Origin: Muriicola jejuensis
GTDB taxonomy: Bacteria > Bacteroidota > Bacteroidia > Flavobacteriales > Flavobacteriaceae
Reading direction: 5' to 3'
Assembly (NCBI RefSeq): GCF_010671595.1
Contig: NZ_JAABOP010000006.1
Location: forward strand, 78,079-142,078
DNA length: 64,000 nucleotides
The position numbers and the translations under genes are program-made. The notes under the pieces are model-generated. The model was not told where the DNA came from, ran no database searches, and worked only from the letters and a program-made list of their open reading frames with translations. Shown here in pieces: positions 1 through 9,295 of the stretch. Within the stretch, counting starts at the first letter, position 1, and every line of letters begins with the position of its first letter.

Positions 1-81
1 GATGCCAACGGGAAATTCGTGAAGGATTTTGTGAAGGCGTGGAACAAGGTCATGAACCTCGACCGTTTTGATCTGACCTAG
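1..81 (+). CDS. katG: Catalase-peroxidase KatG, C-terminal fragment
   Basis: Only the last 26 codons and a TAG stop are inside the window. The reading ends in FVKDFVKAWNKVMNLDRFDL, which matches the very conserved C-terminus of bifunctional catalase-peroxidases (haem enzymes that remove hydrogen peroxide). The gene enters from the left edge, so the haem domain cannot be checked. A strong hairpin terminator follows directly. Identification rests on this short tail, which is characteristic of the family. Confidence 0.85.
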   Translation, partial: DANGKFVKDFVKAWNKVMNLDRFDLT

Positions 82-103
82 ATTTTAGCATGTTTATAAA
101 ATG

Positions 104-133
104 AAAATGGCCCCACCTGGGGCCATTTTTTTT
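104..133 (+). terminator. Rho-independent terminator after katG
   Basis: Perfect stem ATGGCCCC / GGGGCCAT with a short loop, followed by a run of eight T. It lies 22 bases after the katG stop and also separates it from the convergent minus-strand gene. Confidence 0.85.
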
Positions 134-147
134 CCCCTGTCAGGGTT

Positions 148-918
148 TCATGGCTTTATTTCAGAATCAATCAGTGAACGGATGGATTGTATTTCCTGAA
201 GAAGAGGCCTATAAATCTCCTGTTCTAAACTGATTGCGGTAATAATAAAGGTGAGCAAGTTGTTCTCGAATTCCCGGCCCTTCATGATCTCAAGGTTGCT
301 GTACTTTTCCTTTGCCTTCGGTATACCCATTATTTCCGTACTGATCCCGGTCTGGTCAAAGACGGTCCTGATACTGGCATTTTCCCTCCGAAACATGTCC
401 CGAATCTTTTCTCTTTCCAACCTCAGGTCTTGTTCTGTCACTCGAACGGATTCAAGTGAAGCATTCCAGGTAGTCAGGTGCCGCCTGAGTTCAGTATTGG
501 TTATCTCCTTCAGGCTCCCGGAACTGATCATTTCATGCAGTAAGGCATTATTTGGATTGTAGGCAATTTCGAAGGCAAAAGAGTCATATCCCAGTTGGGA
601 AAGCAAGGTATCCTGGTCTGCGGTGGGATCCTTGTCGAGCACCGTGAGAAATTCTTTGGCCGCTCCATAGTTTTTACTGAGCACCTTGATCAGATTCTCC
701 AGTTTCTGTTCACTTATTGAAAATTCAGATTGAAGGCCTTTGAGATAGGTCTACTCTTTTTCTCTCAGGATACGTTCTTCATTGTAGTTGTTGATGCTCA
801 GGGCGATCAGGATCCCGATAACCACCAGGATGATCTCTCCAATAGCGTATTTGAGGTACTGGCCGGCCTTGTTCTTTTCCATAAGATCGTAGCGAATGCG
901 CCTGAAAAATTTGATCAT
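148..918 (-). pseudogene. DUF6090 membrane protein interrupted by in-frame TAG
   Basis: Reading from the ATG at 918 gives MIKFFRRIRYDLMEKNKAGQ and a single membrane helix (IGEIILVVIGILIALSINN), the signature N-terminus of DUF6090 proteins, also seen in the two intact paralogues at 2927-3670 and 3727-4482. Codon 56 (753-751) is TAG. The same frame then continues open for about 200 codons to 148, with typical family sequence. The frame is otherwise intact, so this is one nonsense change rather than wide decay. Either the gene is dead, or a soluble C-terminal piece starts at a downstream ATG (684), or the base call is wrong. The family has no established function. Confidence 0.8.
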
Positions 919-999
919 GGGCGAATGCGTTTTTCTATGACAGGATGAAAGTATAAAAAAGAATTAAAACGACCGGGGTATTGCTTAGCGATCAAAGAA

Positions 1000-1021
1000 A
1001 TGGCCCCTTGAAGGGGCCATT
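1000..1021 (-). terminator. Hairpin downstream of the NTF2-like lipoprotein
   Basis: Stem TGGCCCC / GGGGCCA around a TTGAA loop. On the minus strand it follows the stop at 1047 and runs into a short, imperfect T-rich stretch. The stem resembles the katG terminator at 104-133. Confidence 0.6.
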
Positions 1022-1046
1022 AGTAAATATCTTTTATCTCAGAAGG

Positions 1047-1610
1047 TTATTCGGCTGCAATCTGTACGGCGAGTCCGTTCACATCGAAATAATCCGATGC
1101 ACTTGCGATCTTGCCCGCGTCATTGACCGTTATCAGGGAATAAAATTTAACCCCGGTCGGTTTGCCGGTCTCCGTGTGGGTGGCGTTCCAGGTGCCATAC
1201 ACCCTGATGTTGGTAGAGAGAGTGGTCGCAGTACTCTCAGGGAATACGGATCCTGACCAGTAAGCCCCTGCCGTATTATTGGCTGTGATCACCCCCGGAG
1301 TAAACCGGATATCGTCAAAATTCTCGTGGTAACCTTTCAGAGCAGCCAGCAGGTCGTCCTTGCCAAGCCATTGGTTCCCGTTGTATTGGGGAGGGCTCCA
1401 CTGCAGGGTGTCCGACAAAAGATTGGCCAGGGTCTCCAGATTCTCGGCTTCATGGGCCTTGTAAAAAGCCTCGATAATGGCCACTTTGGCATCAAAGGCC
1501 GCATAATCCGGGGCCTCTGCCGGAGTCATCTGTTCTTCAGGTGCGGACTGCTTGCACGCCGACAGGGCAAAAACCCCTGCCACGGCAAGGGTAAAAAATA
1601 ATGTTCTCAT
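1047..1610 (-). CDS. NTF2/SnoaL-like lipoprotein
   Basis: 187 residues. The N-terminus is a lipoprotein signal with LSAC and the lipidated cysteine at residue 19, so the protein should be anchored in the envelope. The rest (about 40-180) looks like an NTF2/SnoaL-like cone fold: an early helix with FYKAHEAENLETLANLLSD, then beta-rich sequence ending in a DYFDVNG-type strand. Such domains bind small ligands or act as simple enzymes or scaffolds; nothing here identifies a ligand. It is a single gene with its own terminator, between the broken DUF6090 gene and the GH16 gene on the same strand. Confidence 0.7.
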   Translation of the reverse strand: MRTLFFTLAVAGVFALSACKQSAPEEQMTPAEAPDYAAFDAKVAIIEAFYKAHEAENLETLANLLSDTLQWSPPQYNGNQWLGKDDLLAALKGYHENFDDIRFTPGVITANNTAGAYWSGSVFPESTATTLSTNIRVYGTWNATHTETGKPTGVKFYSLITVNDAGKIASASDYFDVNGLAVQIAAE

Positions 1611-1705
1611 GGGTTGGTTATTTATTGGTTAATAGTCTGAAAGGTACGAAAAAATAGGGTGCAAAAAGCACCTTTTCCTCACTAGCCTTTAATCGGATCT
1701 ATTGC

Positions 1706-2833
1706 CTAATTTCGGTATACCCGGACGTAGTCGACCTCCATGATCCCTTCGGTGAAAGAACCCGGGATCTCTCCTCCTAAATTGCCGCCCATGGCCACAT
1801 TCAGCAAAAGGTAATGGGGGTTGTCATAGGGCTTGTCTGCAGTGTTGGACAGTTCGTGGACGAGGATCTCATCCACATAGATCCTCATGCGCTGATCGTC
1901 CCATTCCAGGATGTAGAGGTGGAATTCATCTGTAGATCCCGGGACGGCTGTGGAAGAACCCTCAGTCCGGTAAGCCCCGGTTTGGGTATCTCCCCAGTGG
2001 AAATAGCCAAGGGTCGTAGACTTGTCCCATCCCCTTTGTTCCATGATATCGATCTCACCACAGGCAGGCCAGCCTACGCTGCCGTATTGGGATCCGAAAA
2101 AATTGCCGCTTTCATTTATATTGGCCCCCAGGGTCCAGATCGCAGGCCAGGTACCTCCTGCAGAGGGAAGTTTTGCGCGTACTTCCACCCTTCCGTAAGT
2201 AAAAGCGTATTTGGAATTCAACCTGGCCGAGGTAAAGGATTTAGTGATCCCTCCTGAGGTGTATTCCTCCCGTTGCGCCCTGATCTTCAGGGTACCGTCG
2301 CTGACATAGGAGTTTACCGGTCTGGCGGTGTAATGCTGAGCCTCGCCGTTGTACCAGCTGCCGTTATTGGGGCCTACTACCTGGTGGTACCATTTTTCGG
2401 GGTCGGGGCTCCCCTCATAGTCGAATTCATCGGCAAAGACCAGGGATGGGGCCACTGGAGGGCCCGATTTGTAAACCGTGACCGTAAGCGTCTCTGAGAC
2501 CGATTCCCCTGTGGCTGAGAATGCCTTCACCTCAATGGAATAGCTGTGTGTTCCTTCCTCTTCGAATAAATGATTCACAGTCCTGGAGGAGGTCTCTATC
2601 GTTTCACCTCCCTCAAATCTATACGAGTATCTCACGGCATTCTCGGCATAGGCACTTACCCGGACCTCCCCGGAACCGTCTCCGGCCGGAGCCGAGTCAG
2701 AGGCACCCACGACAGTAATGATGACCGTGAGATTTGTCGGCCGGATTGTGGGATCCACGTCTGTGGAACTGCAGGAGAACACGAGAAAAAAGGCCAGCAT
2801 GAAGATGTTGAGGAATACTTTGGATCTGTTCAT
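1706..2833 (-). CDS. GH16 endo-beta-1,3-glucanase (laminarinase-like) lipoprotein
   Basis: 375 residues. A lipoprotein signal ends at Cys21, followed by SSTDVD, the kind of sequence that sends Bacteroidota lipoproteins to the cell surface. Residues about 30-121 form a PKD-like Ig domain, and about 130-375 the GH16 catalytic domain. The active-site motif GEIDIMEQRG is complete: Glu260 (nucleophile), Asp262 and Glu265 (acid/base). TWPAIWTLG and the C-terminal MEVDYVRVY strand are also typical. Expected role is cleavage of beta-1,3- or mixed-linkage glucans such as algal laminarin. There is no SusCD pair beside it, so it is not in a classical utilisation locus. Substrate is inferred from family only. 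Confidence 0.9.
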   Translation of the reverse strand: MNRSKVFLNIFMLAFFLVFSCSSTDVDPTIRPTNLTVIITVVGASDSAPAGDGSGEVRVSAYAENAVRYSYRFEGGETIETSSRTVNHLFEEEGTHSYSIEVKAFSATGESVSETLTVTVYKSGPPVAPSLVFADEFDYEGSPDPEKWYHQVVGPNNGSWYNGEAQHYTARPVNSYVSDGTLKIRAQREEYTSGGITKSFTSARLNSKYAFTYGRVEVRAKLPSAGGTWPAIWTLGANINESGNFFGSQYGSVGWPACGEIDIMEQRGWDKSTTLGYFHWGDTQTGAYRTEGSSTAVPGSTDEFHLYILEWDDQRMRIYVDEILVHELSNTADKPYDNPHYLLLNVAMGGNLGGEIPGSFTEGIMEVDYVRVYRN

Positions 2834-2926
2834 AACTGTACCTTTTTTTTCGGCACTTCAATGATACTCAATTTTTCCGTGAAAGCTCAAGTGAATGGAA
2901 AAAGAGTCGGCCCAGGCTCACTCCTG

Positions 2927-3670
2927 TTAACGGATTTCCGTTTCCCGAATGATCTCCTCGATCAGGGCCTCGGACTCTTCCAGGCGTAAAAGGACCTGCT
3001 GGTTCATCCAGAGGGTGTTGTCGAGCAGGTTTTCAAACTCTATTTTTTGGAAGAGGAGATAATAATCCGGTTTTAAGTTGGAATTTCCTGACCAGAAGTA
3101 GCCCGCATTCGAATCCATTTCCTTGAAGGAAATGAAGGATAACAAAAATGGGATGAAGTGGTTGTTGGTCCAGTAATCCAGTTTTTCCTCCCGTCTTACC
3201 CTGATTGAAGAAAGGGCGTTCCATTGCTGAAATAAGGTGGTGATGGGTTCATTCTTAAAGAGCCTCAATTGTCCGCTTTGGATGATGCTGTTGATGGAAT
3301 TATCGGAAAGCCCCAATTCTTCACCCTGGAAACTGTTGTAGAACAGGCTGTCCAGATTATAAGCCTCCAGGGTCTCCCGCTTGCTGCCGACCAGTTCCAG
3401 GAGGCTATTCAGGTTTTTCATAGTCTGTTGACAAGCGGCTTTATGGTCGGCGATCAATACTTTGTTAGCCCGGAATTCAAGCTGCACCTTTTCCAGCAGA
3501 TTTCGCTTTTCTTTCAGGTCGAGCCGGTCCTGGTTCCAGTTATTGATCTGGAGGGCGATGAGGATACCGATGACGACCAGGATGATCTCCCCAATGGCAT
3601 ACAGGAAGTATCTGGAGACTTTATTTTCTGCAACCAAAGATTGACGGATTTTCCTGAAGAATTTTAGCAT
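2927..3670 (-). CDS. DUF6090 family membrane protein
   Basis: 247 residues, starting MLKFFRKIRQSLVAENKVSR. One membrane helix at about residues 25-43 (AIGEIILVVIGILIALQINN) is followed by NWNQDR and a long charged, helical C-terminal part with no recognisable enzyme motif. Topology is probably N-terminus in the cytoplasm and the helical domain outside. It is the second of three paralogues in the first 4.5 kb, read in the same direction, with 56 bases to the next one, so the two are likely co-transcribed. Function of the family is unknown. Confidence 0.8.
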   Translation of the reverse strand: MLKFFRKIRQSLVAENKVSRYFLYAIGEIILVVIGILIALQINNWNQDRLDLKEKRNLLEKVQLEFRANKVLIADHKAACQQTMKNLNSLLELVGSKRETLEAYNLDSLFYNSFQGEELGLSDNSINSIIQSGQLRLFKNEPITTLFQQWNALSSIRVRREEKLDYWTNNHFIPFLLSFISFKEMDSNAGYFWSGNSNLKPDYYLLFQKIEFENLLDNTLWMNQQVLLRLEESEALIEEIIRETEIR

Positions 3671-3726
3671 GTGTAAGGGGTTAGATCAATAATTTTTTAG
3701 GTTTATCACGAAGTGTACAGGTGAAG

Positions 3727-4482
3727 TCATCGGTTGAGTTCTTTATCGATCTCATCAATGATTATGGTGGTATCCAATACAAGGGACTCCAGTCTGTCTA
3801 TAGCATCCCTGTTTATCCAGAAGTGTACAGCTGCGTTGTTAATGTACTCAATTTTTTTATCCCTCAAATGAGCTACCAGGTCGGCCGGGAGCTGGTCCCC
3901 GAACAAAAATGCAGAAGCCGGTTCAAATCTCATGATACTGTTTGAATAGGTGAAAGGGGCATCATTGGGTAAGGCCCATTCCGTCCCGACGCGAATCCAT
4001 TCACTGATCTGCTTGTGTTTGGCATAATGTTTTACGATTTGTTCCCTTAGCTCTGTGTTTCGGATCAACTTTAGGTTTCCTGTGCTGGAAAGATCGTCAA
4101 AAGTGGAGGTCGAAGAAGAAAAGACGGGGTAGATACTCCCATATTGAAAGAAATCCCGGGCTGCTAACAGCAATTGCTCATCTGAATGGTCCGGTTCAGT
4201 TAAGGCTTTGGAAAGACCCTTGATGGTCTCGATCCCTTTGTTTAGGTCTGCTATGTTTTGGGTAAAGGTCCTGATATCTTCCCTGTTTTCTGTGAGTAAA
4301 CGCCTTAGGTACAGTTCCTCCTGAATGGCAGATTTTCGATCTTCGTTAGCGTTGTTGATCTGAAGGGCGATGAGGATCCCCATGACCACGAGGATGATCT
4401 CCCCAAGGGCGTATAACAAATACCTGTTGAATTTGTTCCCTTCCAGCAGGGATTGTCTGAGTTTTCTAAAAAAATGGATCAT
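3727..4482 (-). CDS. DUF6090 family membrane protein
   Basis: 251 residues, starting MIHFFRKLRQSLLEGNKFNR with the family membrane helix at about 25-43 (LGEIILVVMGILIALQINN). The C-terminal 200 residues are helical and charged (for example YLRRLLTENREDIRTFTQNI) and end in an acidic tail. Probably first gene of a pair with the paralogue at 2927-3670. The N-terminal anchor is almost the same in all three copies, while the outer domains have diverged strongly, as expected after old duplications with different partners. No function known. Confidence 0.8.
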   Translation of the reverse strand: MIHFFRKLRQSLLEGNKFNRYLLYALGEIILVVMGILIALQINNANEDRKSAIQEELYLRRLLTENREDIRTFTQNIADLNKGIETIKGLSKALTEPDHSDEQLLLAARDFFQYGSIYPVFSSSTSTFDDLSSTGNLKLIRNTELREQIVKHYAKHKQISEWIRVGTEWALPNDAPFTYSNSIMRFEPASAFLFGDQLPADLVAHLRDKKIEYINNAAVHFWINRDAIDRLESLVLDTTIIIDEIDKELNR

Positions 4483-4755
4483 GGATGGTTTTTAAATGAC
4501 ATAATATACTACAGAATTCGCGATTCCCTGTATAGTGCCCGAACGATTGCCAAAAGTCGCATATGGAATCAGGATAAGGGGCTGTCATTTATGTACGGCC
4601 CTCATCATATCCCTGGGCCCAGCAGGATCCCTCTTGGGATTTCAATTTTTTACCAGGTATCCATTCCGTAAATTCTCTTTATTTATGTACATTTTAACTG
4701 GTTAAAAGGCCTAGTCCGACCAATGGACCATAACGGATCTAATTTATTTTAAAGC

Positions 4756-6516
4756 ATGCAAAGGCGATATTTCTACCTGGTTCTTGGACTTTTTTCAATC
4801 CTGGTACAGGATATAAAGGCAGGTCAAATCATTCCCACCTCTCCGGAGAGCACTGAGAGTATACAGGAAAATGAAGGGATCGAGGATTCTCTGGGCAGGT
4901 CAAATCCCAAGGGTACAGTGATGGGTTTCTTCAATTCCCTGGCCAGGGAGGATTATCTCCAGGCTTCTCAGTACACGGACCTCATGGGTGTCAGTGAAAA
5001 TGCGGATGAGGCTACTTCTGTTCGTTTCGTCATGCAATTTAAATCCGTCCTGGACCGGTATGGCAAAATCACACCCATTAACCTGATCAGCGCAAATCCG
5101 CAGGGGAATAAGGATGATGGTCTCGTACCGGATATGGAATGGGTTGGCAGTATTACTTTCAAGGGTAAAATCACTCCCGTCTTCCTAAAGAAAACGGCCG
5201 GTTCAGAGGGGGTCGCCTTATGGCTGATCTCGACCCAAAACCTGACCAGTTTTATAGATGAGGTATCTGCCGTCTCTGACCTAGATGCATCTGCACCCGA
5301 TACCGAAGGTCTGTTTTCATCCAAATGGAAAGGCGCTCCGGTAAACGAATGGATAATAACTGGTTTACTGGCCATAGGAACTTACCTGCTTTCCTGGCTT
5401 TTTACGGTTTTCCTCGGGAGGATGGTCAGATCGATTTGGAAGAATTACGAACACAACAGATACAAAAGAATACTAAGGACCCTGCTCATTCCCCTGCGTT
5501 TGGTTGTAATGGTGTTCATTTTGTTACAAGTTTCAAGGGCTTTGGGAATTTCAATTGTTGTCAGGCAGGCCCTGGGTGTATTCAATCTGATCGCTATGTG
5601 GACGGCTTTGTTCATTTTCATATGGCTACTAACGGATGCGCTGACGACGGCTGTGGAGGCAAGAATGAGGGATCGGAGACATTTCGGTGGTCTCTCTGCC
5701 ATTTCATTCTTCAGAAATACAGCCAAGTTTATCCTGATCATAACGGCTCTGCTCATGATCTTCAATACGATTGGAATGAATGTAACGGCAGGTCTTGCAG
5801 CACTGGGTGTGGGTGGGATAGCCCTTGCCCTCGGGGCTCAAAAGACCATAGAAAATGTGATTGGCGGGCTCTCCGTGGTCTTTGACCAACCGGTGAGTGT
5901 CGGAGATTTTTGCAGGTTTGGCGACACCCTGGGAACAGTAGAAAAAATTGGGATGCGTTCTACGCGGATCAGAACCAATCACCGGACGGTGGTAACGGTC
6001 CCTAATGCTGACTTCTCTTCCCGTTTGATAGAAAATTTTTCGAAACGAGATCTCTTTTTGTACCATAAGACTATCGGACTGCGACACGAGACGACGTCCC
6101 ATCAAATGCGATTTGTACTGGTGGAACTCCGCAAAATCCTATATGCCCATCCCAAGGTAGACCCTAATCCGGCAAGGGTGCGATTCCTGGGATATGCCAG
6201 CGATTCCCTTCAGGTGGAGATCTATGCCTATACCCGCGCAAAGGACTGGAACGATTACCTGGGGATACAGGAAGATATCAACCTGAGGTTAGCCAAGGTC
6301 ATTGAGGACAGTGGAAGTGGATTCGCGTATCCTTCGCAAAGGATTTATATAGCAGAGGAAAAAGGGCTGTCAAAAGCCAAAAAAGACAAGGTGGAAACCA
6401 AGGTGAACAAATGGATTGAAAACGAAGAACTTCAATTACCGGAATTTGATCCGGAGACTATAAAAAAACTTAAAGGGAGCATAGAATATCCGTCCGGGGA
6501 CCTGGATAGGATGTAG
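4756..6516 (+). CDS. MscS-family mechanosensitive ion channel
   Basis: 586 residues. A signal peptide (about 1-23) precedes a soluble domain of about 170 residues, then membrane helices at about 198-222, 240-262, 272-297 and 322-338. The pore helix and its continuation (about 341-372, GLAALGVGGIALALGAQKTI) have the Gly/Ala-packed pattern of MscS TM3, followed by the beta domain (DQPVSVGDFCRFGDTLGTVE, then the TRIRTNHRTVVTVPNADF segment). It should open under membrane tension in hypo-osmotic shock. The extra periplasmic domain makes it longer than E. coli MscS (286 residues). It is a single gene on the plus strand. Confidence 0.92.
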   Translation: MQRRYFYLVLGLFSILVQDIKAGQIIPTSPESTESIQENEGIEDSLGRSNPKGTVMGFFNSLAREDYLQASQYTDLMGVSENADEATSVRFVMQFKSVLDRYGKITPINLISANPQGNKDDGLVPDMEWVGSITFKGKITPVFLKKTAGSEGVALWLISTQNLTSFIDEVSAVSDLDASAPDTEGLFSSKWKGAPVNEWIITGLLAIGTYLLSWLFTVFLGRMVRSIWKNYEHNRYKRILRTLLIPLRLVVMVFILLQVSRALGISIVVRQALGVFNLIAMWTALFIFIWLLTDALTTAVEARMRDRRHFGGLSAISFFRNTAKFILIITALLMIFNTIGMNVTAGLAALGVGGIALALGAQKTIENVIGGLSVVFDQPVSVGDFCRFGDTLGTVEKIGMRSTRIRTNHRTVVTVPNADFSSRLIENFSKRDLFLYHKTIGLRHETTSHQMRFVLVELRKILYAHPKVDPNPARVRFLGYASDSLQVEIYAYTRAKDWNDYLGIQEDINLRLAKVIEDSGSGFAYPSQRIYIAEEKGLSKAKKDKVETKVNKWIENEELQLPEFDPETIKKLKGSIEYPSGDLDRM

Positions 6517-6646
6517 CCCAGCTTAATTCAGCAACTGAGACTTATCGAATGAAGGATGTTGAGTAAAAAGGCGCTTACATCAGGATGAATCAGGCAGGAA
6601 CAAATCCTTTTAAACACTCTGAATCTCATATTCAGGCAAGTCCTTA

Positions 6647-7699
6647 TCACCATTCCCATCCAATCCCTGTTCTGAAAACATAGTCTACCTGACTGGCATT
6701 CTCAGCGGGTCTGTTGTCGTAATTGTATGCGACACCCAAACGTATAAAAAAGTCGAGGGGGAGGTCATACTTGAGATCGAAAGTCACATCAGCCCGGTAT
6801 CGCCCTTCCTCGGTGATGCCCGAATACCCCATATAAATAATGCTGAGATCGAGATCACGCGCTCCGTAGATGTTCAGCTCCGTCCCCAGGAACCCTTCCC
6901 AGCTTGTGCGGCTTTCAGGATCATTTGAAAACAGTTCATAGTTGTTGTTTACACCAGCTTTTATCCCCCAATGCAGCTTGTTCGTACTGAGCAGGTAATT
7001 GCCTGCACCCAGCTGAGTATTGGCACGAATGTCGATCAGCTGCTCCGTATTGGAAAGGGTCGATAAGGTGGCGATCCCATACCATTTGCGAAAAAGCAGT
7101 CGCCTGTAATTCAACAACCCATCCGTGCGTTGGATGGGTTCCGTATTATCCTGGGAAGAACGGATCATATTGTATGATGCTTCCAACCACCAGGAATCTG
7201 ATTTATAACCGGCCGAACTCCGGAAGGAAAACTGACGCATATCCTGGGCTTTGGTTACGTTGAACCCAAGTTCCACTGCGGCACTAAATCTATTGGCAAA
7301 ACCTTCTTTGATCTGATTTAAATAGACGATCTCCTTGAGGTGACCCTCTGCGAATAGCGTATCCTTATCATAGACCCTGATCCTGCCATCAGCAGTGCTG
7401 GAAACCCTCCCGTTGTAGAGCATGTCCCTTAAACTCACGAGGAATCTGGATTCGGTATGGATTTCTTTGATACTTGACCATTTGATCTTAAAAACCTCAT
7501 CCCCATATGGAACATCTATTTCTAATACCCCTTTTTCCATTTTCTTGATCTCGCCAACCACCCTGATTTGATCATCCAATACAAGGGTATCGGATTGCCC
7601 CAAGACCATTTGGGTGCAGAACAGTACTCCAAAGACGAGGAAACAAATTGTTTTCCAAAGGTGAATATGGGTGAGATCGGTTTGTTTTTGCCGTTGCAT
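6647..7699 (-). CDS. DUF481 family outer-membrane-like protein
   Basis: 350 residues with a signal peptide ending near residue 35 (MVLGQ). The N-terminal part (about 36-125) has short beta strands resembling a small SH3-like domain (LVLDDQIRVVGEIKKMEKGV), and the C-terminal two thirds are alternating amphipathic strands with the W/Y pattern of a DUF481 (YdiY-like) beta-barrel, ending in a strand with a terminal aromatic residue (RTGIGWEW). Likely outer membrane, function unknown. The next gene upstream on the same strand ends at 7780. Confidence 0.75.
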   Translation of the reverse strand: MQRQKQTDLTHIHLWKTICFLVFGVLFCTQMVLGQSDTLVLDDQIRVVGEIKKMEKGVLEIDVPYGDEVFKIKWSSIKEIHTESRFLVSLRDMLYNGRVSSTADGRIRVYDKDTLFAEGHLKEIVYLNQIKEGFANRFSAAVELGFNVTKAQDMRQFSFRSSAGYKSDSWWLEASYNMIRSSQDNTEPIQRTDGLLNYRRLLFRKWYGIATLSTLSNTEQLIDIRANTQLGAGNYLLSTNKLHWGIKAGVNNNYELFSNDPESRTSWEGFLGTELNIYGARDLDLSIIYMGYSGITEEGRYRADVTFDLKYDLPLDFFIRLGVAYNYDNRPAENASQVDYVFRTGIGWEW

Positions 7700-7779
7700 G
7701 TATCTTTATCTCAGGGGTGCATGATGTTTAAAAGGGGGTTGCAGCACATTCTTCAAATCTTCAGGGGGAAACATGGGGG

Positions 7780-9072
7780 TTATTTGGTCAACAGGTATTT
7801 CGCCACGGCATGATAGGCGGGCAATGATGTGGGATCAATTTTTGAATTTTTGGCCTCAGGGTGAGAGGAAAACCTGACAATCACCATTTCTGCAGCGGGA
7901 TCTATATAGATGGTCTGCCCGTGAACCCCCCGGGCTGCAAAAGCACCGTGCTCGTTGTGGGTATGCCACCACATATTGCGGTAGCTCCAGCCTTTCAGCG
8001 AGCTGTACGCCGATTTGCCAAAGGCTTCCCGGTCGCCACCATTCATGATGTCTTCGATCAACGACTCAGGCAAAATCTGTTTCTTATTGAACTTTCCTTT
8101 CTTACGGACCATTTCTCCGAACATGGCCATATCTCGCATATTGGCACTGAATCCCCCTCCGGCAAATGCTATGCCTGCGCCATCAATTTGAAAATAGCCA
8201 TCAAAATGGGCCCCCAATGGTTTCCAGATCCTTCCTGACAATAAGTCGGGAATGGATTTGCCGGTAACTTTGGAAACGATCCAGCCCATCACATCGGTAT
8301 TTACCGTTTTGTACCCAAACACCTCCCCATGCTCCCCTTCCTTTTGAACGGTTTTTAAATAATCATAATAATTTGAAGGTCCCTCTTCTGTTTTAGAAAA
8401 AGGATTGCCGGCAGCAGAAAATGCCCATATCTCCGCTTTGGGGTCGGAATAATCCTCACTGTATTTCAGGCCGGTTGTCATATCCAGGATCTGTCTTACG
8501 GTGGCATCGCCAAAAGCAGATCCCTCTAGTTCCGGAACATAGTCTGCTCCTCTTCTATTCTCATCCAGTACCCCTTCCGCTACGAGTAAACCTCCTAGGG
8601 TCCCTGTAAAGGTCTTGCTTACAGACATGGCGGCATGGAGGCCATCGGGTCTCAGTTCCCCAAAATATCTTTCATAGACAATCTTGCCTTTATGTAAAAC
8701 GAGCATTCCGTCCGTATAGTTTGCTGCCAAGGATTCCCGCCAGGTCATGGATTTTTCGCTGTTATGGGGGGTAAAGACAAGATTGTCAATATTCTCGTCT
8801 AATCTCGATTTAAAATGATATCCTTTTTCCCCCGAAGCTTTTACTACGGTGGTGGGCATAAACTCCCGCATATGGCAAACGCTGTATCTCAATGCCGGGA
8901 ACTTAAAGAAGCTGCCATCTATGGCCGAGACTATTTTGCCACTTGGGGGAGGGAAACCTTGCATCCAACCCATCTTAACCGGATCGGAAGCATCGGCATC
9001 GAGAACTGCCTGTGCTCTGAGTATCCCGGTACTGATCAGGACCAGGGATGTTAAAATTAATTTTTGCATCAT
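7780..9072 (-). CDS. Serine hydrolase, beta-lactamase class C / NylB-like
   Basis: 430 residues from the ATG at 9072, chosen because it begins a clear signal peptide (MMQKLILTSLVLISTGILRA); the frame is open further upstream but that part has no coding look. The serine hydrolase motif S-V-S-K is at residues 150-153 (AAMSVSKTFTGT), and a Tyr-containing second motif follows in GYKTVNTDVMGW. Conserved blocks such as GAGIAFAGGGFSANMRDMAM and HGQTIYIDP resemble 6-aminohexanoate-dimer hydrolase/esterase members. It should be an exported amidase or esterase; it need not be a true beta-lactamase. Substrate unknown. Confidence 0.85.
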   Translation of the reverse strand: MMQKLILTSLVLISTGILRAQAVLDADASDPVKMGWMQGFPPPSGKIVSAIDGSFFKFPALRYSVCHMREFMPTTVVKASGEKGYHFKSRLDENIDNLVFTPHNSEKSMTWRESLAANYTDGMLVLHKGKIVYERYFGELRPDGLHAAMSVSKTFTGTLGGLLVAEGVLDENRRGADYVPELEGSAFGDATVRQILDMTTGLKYSEDYSDPKAEIWAFSAAGNPFSKTEEGPSNYYDYLKTVQKEGEHGEVFGYKTVNTDVMGWIVSKVTGKSIPDLLSGRIWKPLGAHFDGYFQIDGAGIAFAGGGFSANMRDMAMFGEMVRKKGKFNKKQILPESLIEDIMNGGDREAFGKSAYSSLKGWSYRNMWWHTHNEHGAFAARGVHGQTIYIDPAAEMVIVRFSSHPEAKNSKIDPTSLPAYHAVAKYLLTK

Positions 9073-9295
9073 GGATTGAAATAAGTATTCTTTGAGTCGA
9101 ACCTGAACTATTTTCTCCCGCATAGCCGGAAAATGAATAGTTCGAATGTATGGGCCCCTGAGGGCAGTTATAAAACTAATTGTTAAGGATGAAATGAACA
9201 AATTTGATGATTCCCTGTGGTTCAGAGAAACGTTCGCTCAGCAAAGGCTGAATAATAAGAATGAGGATATCACAGAATTGGGCATACAAGGGGTT

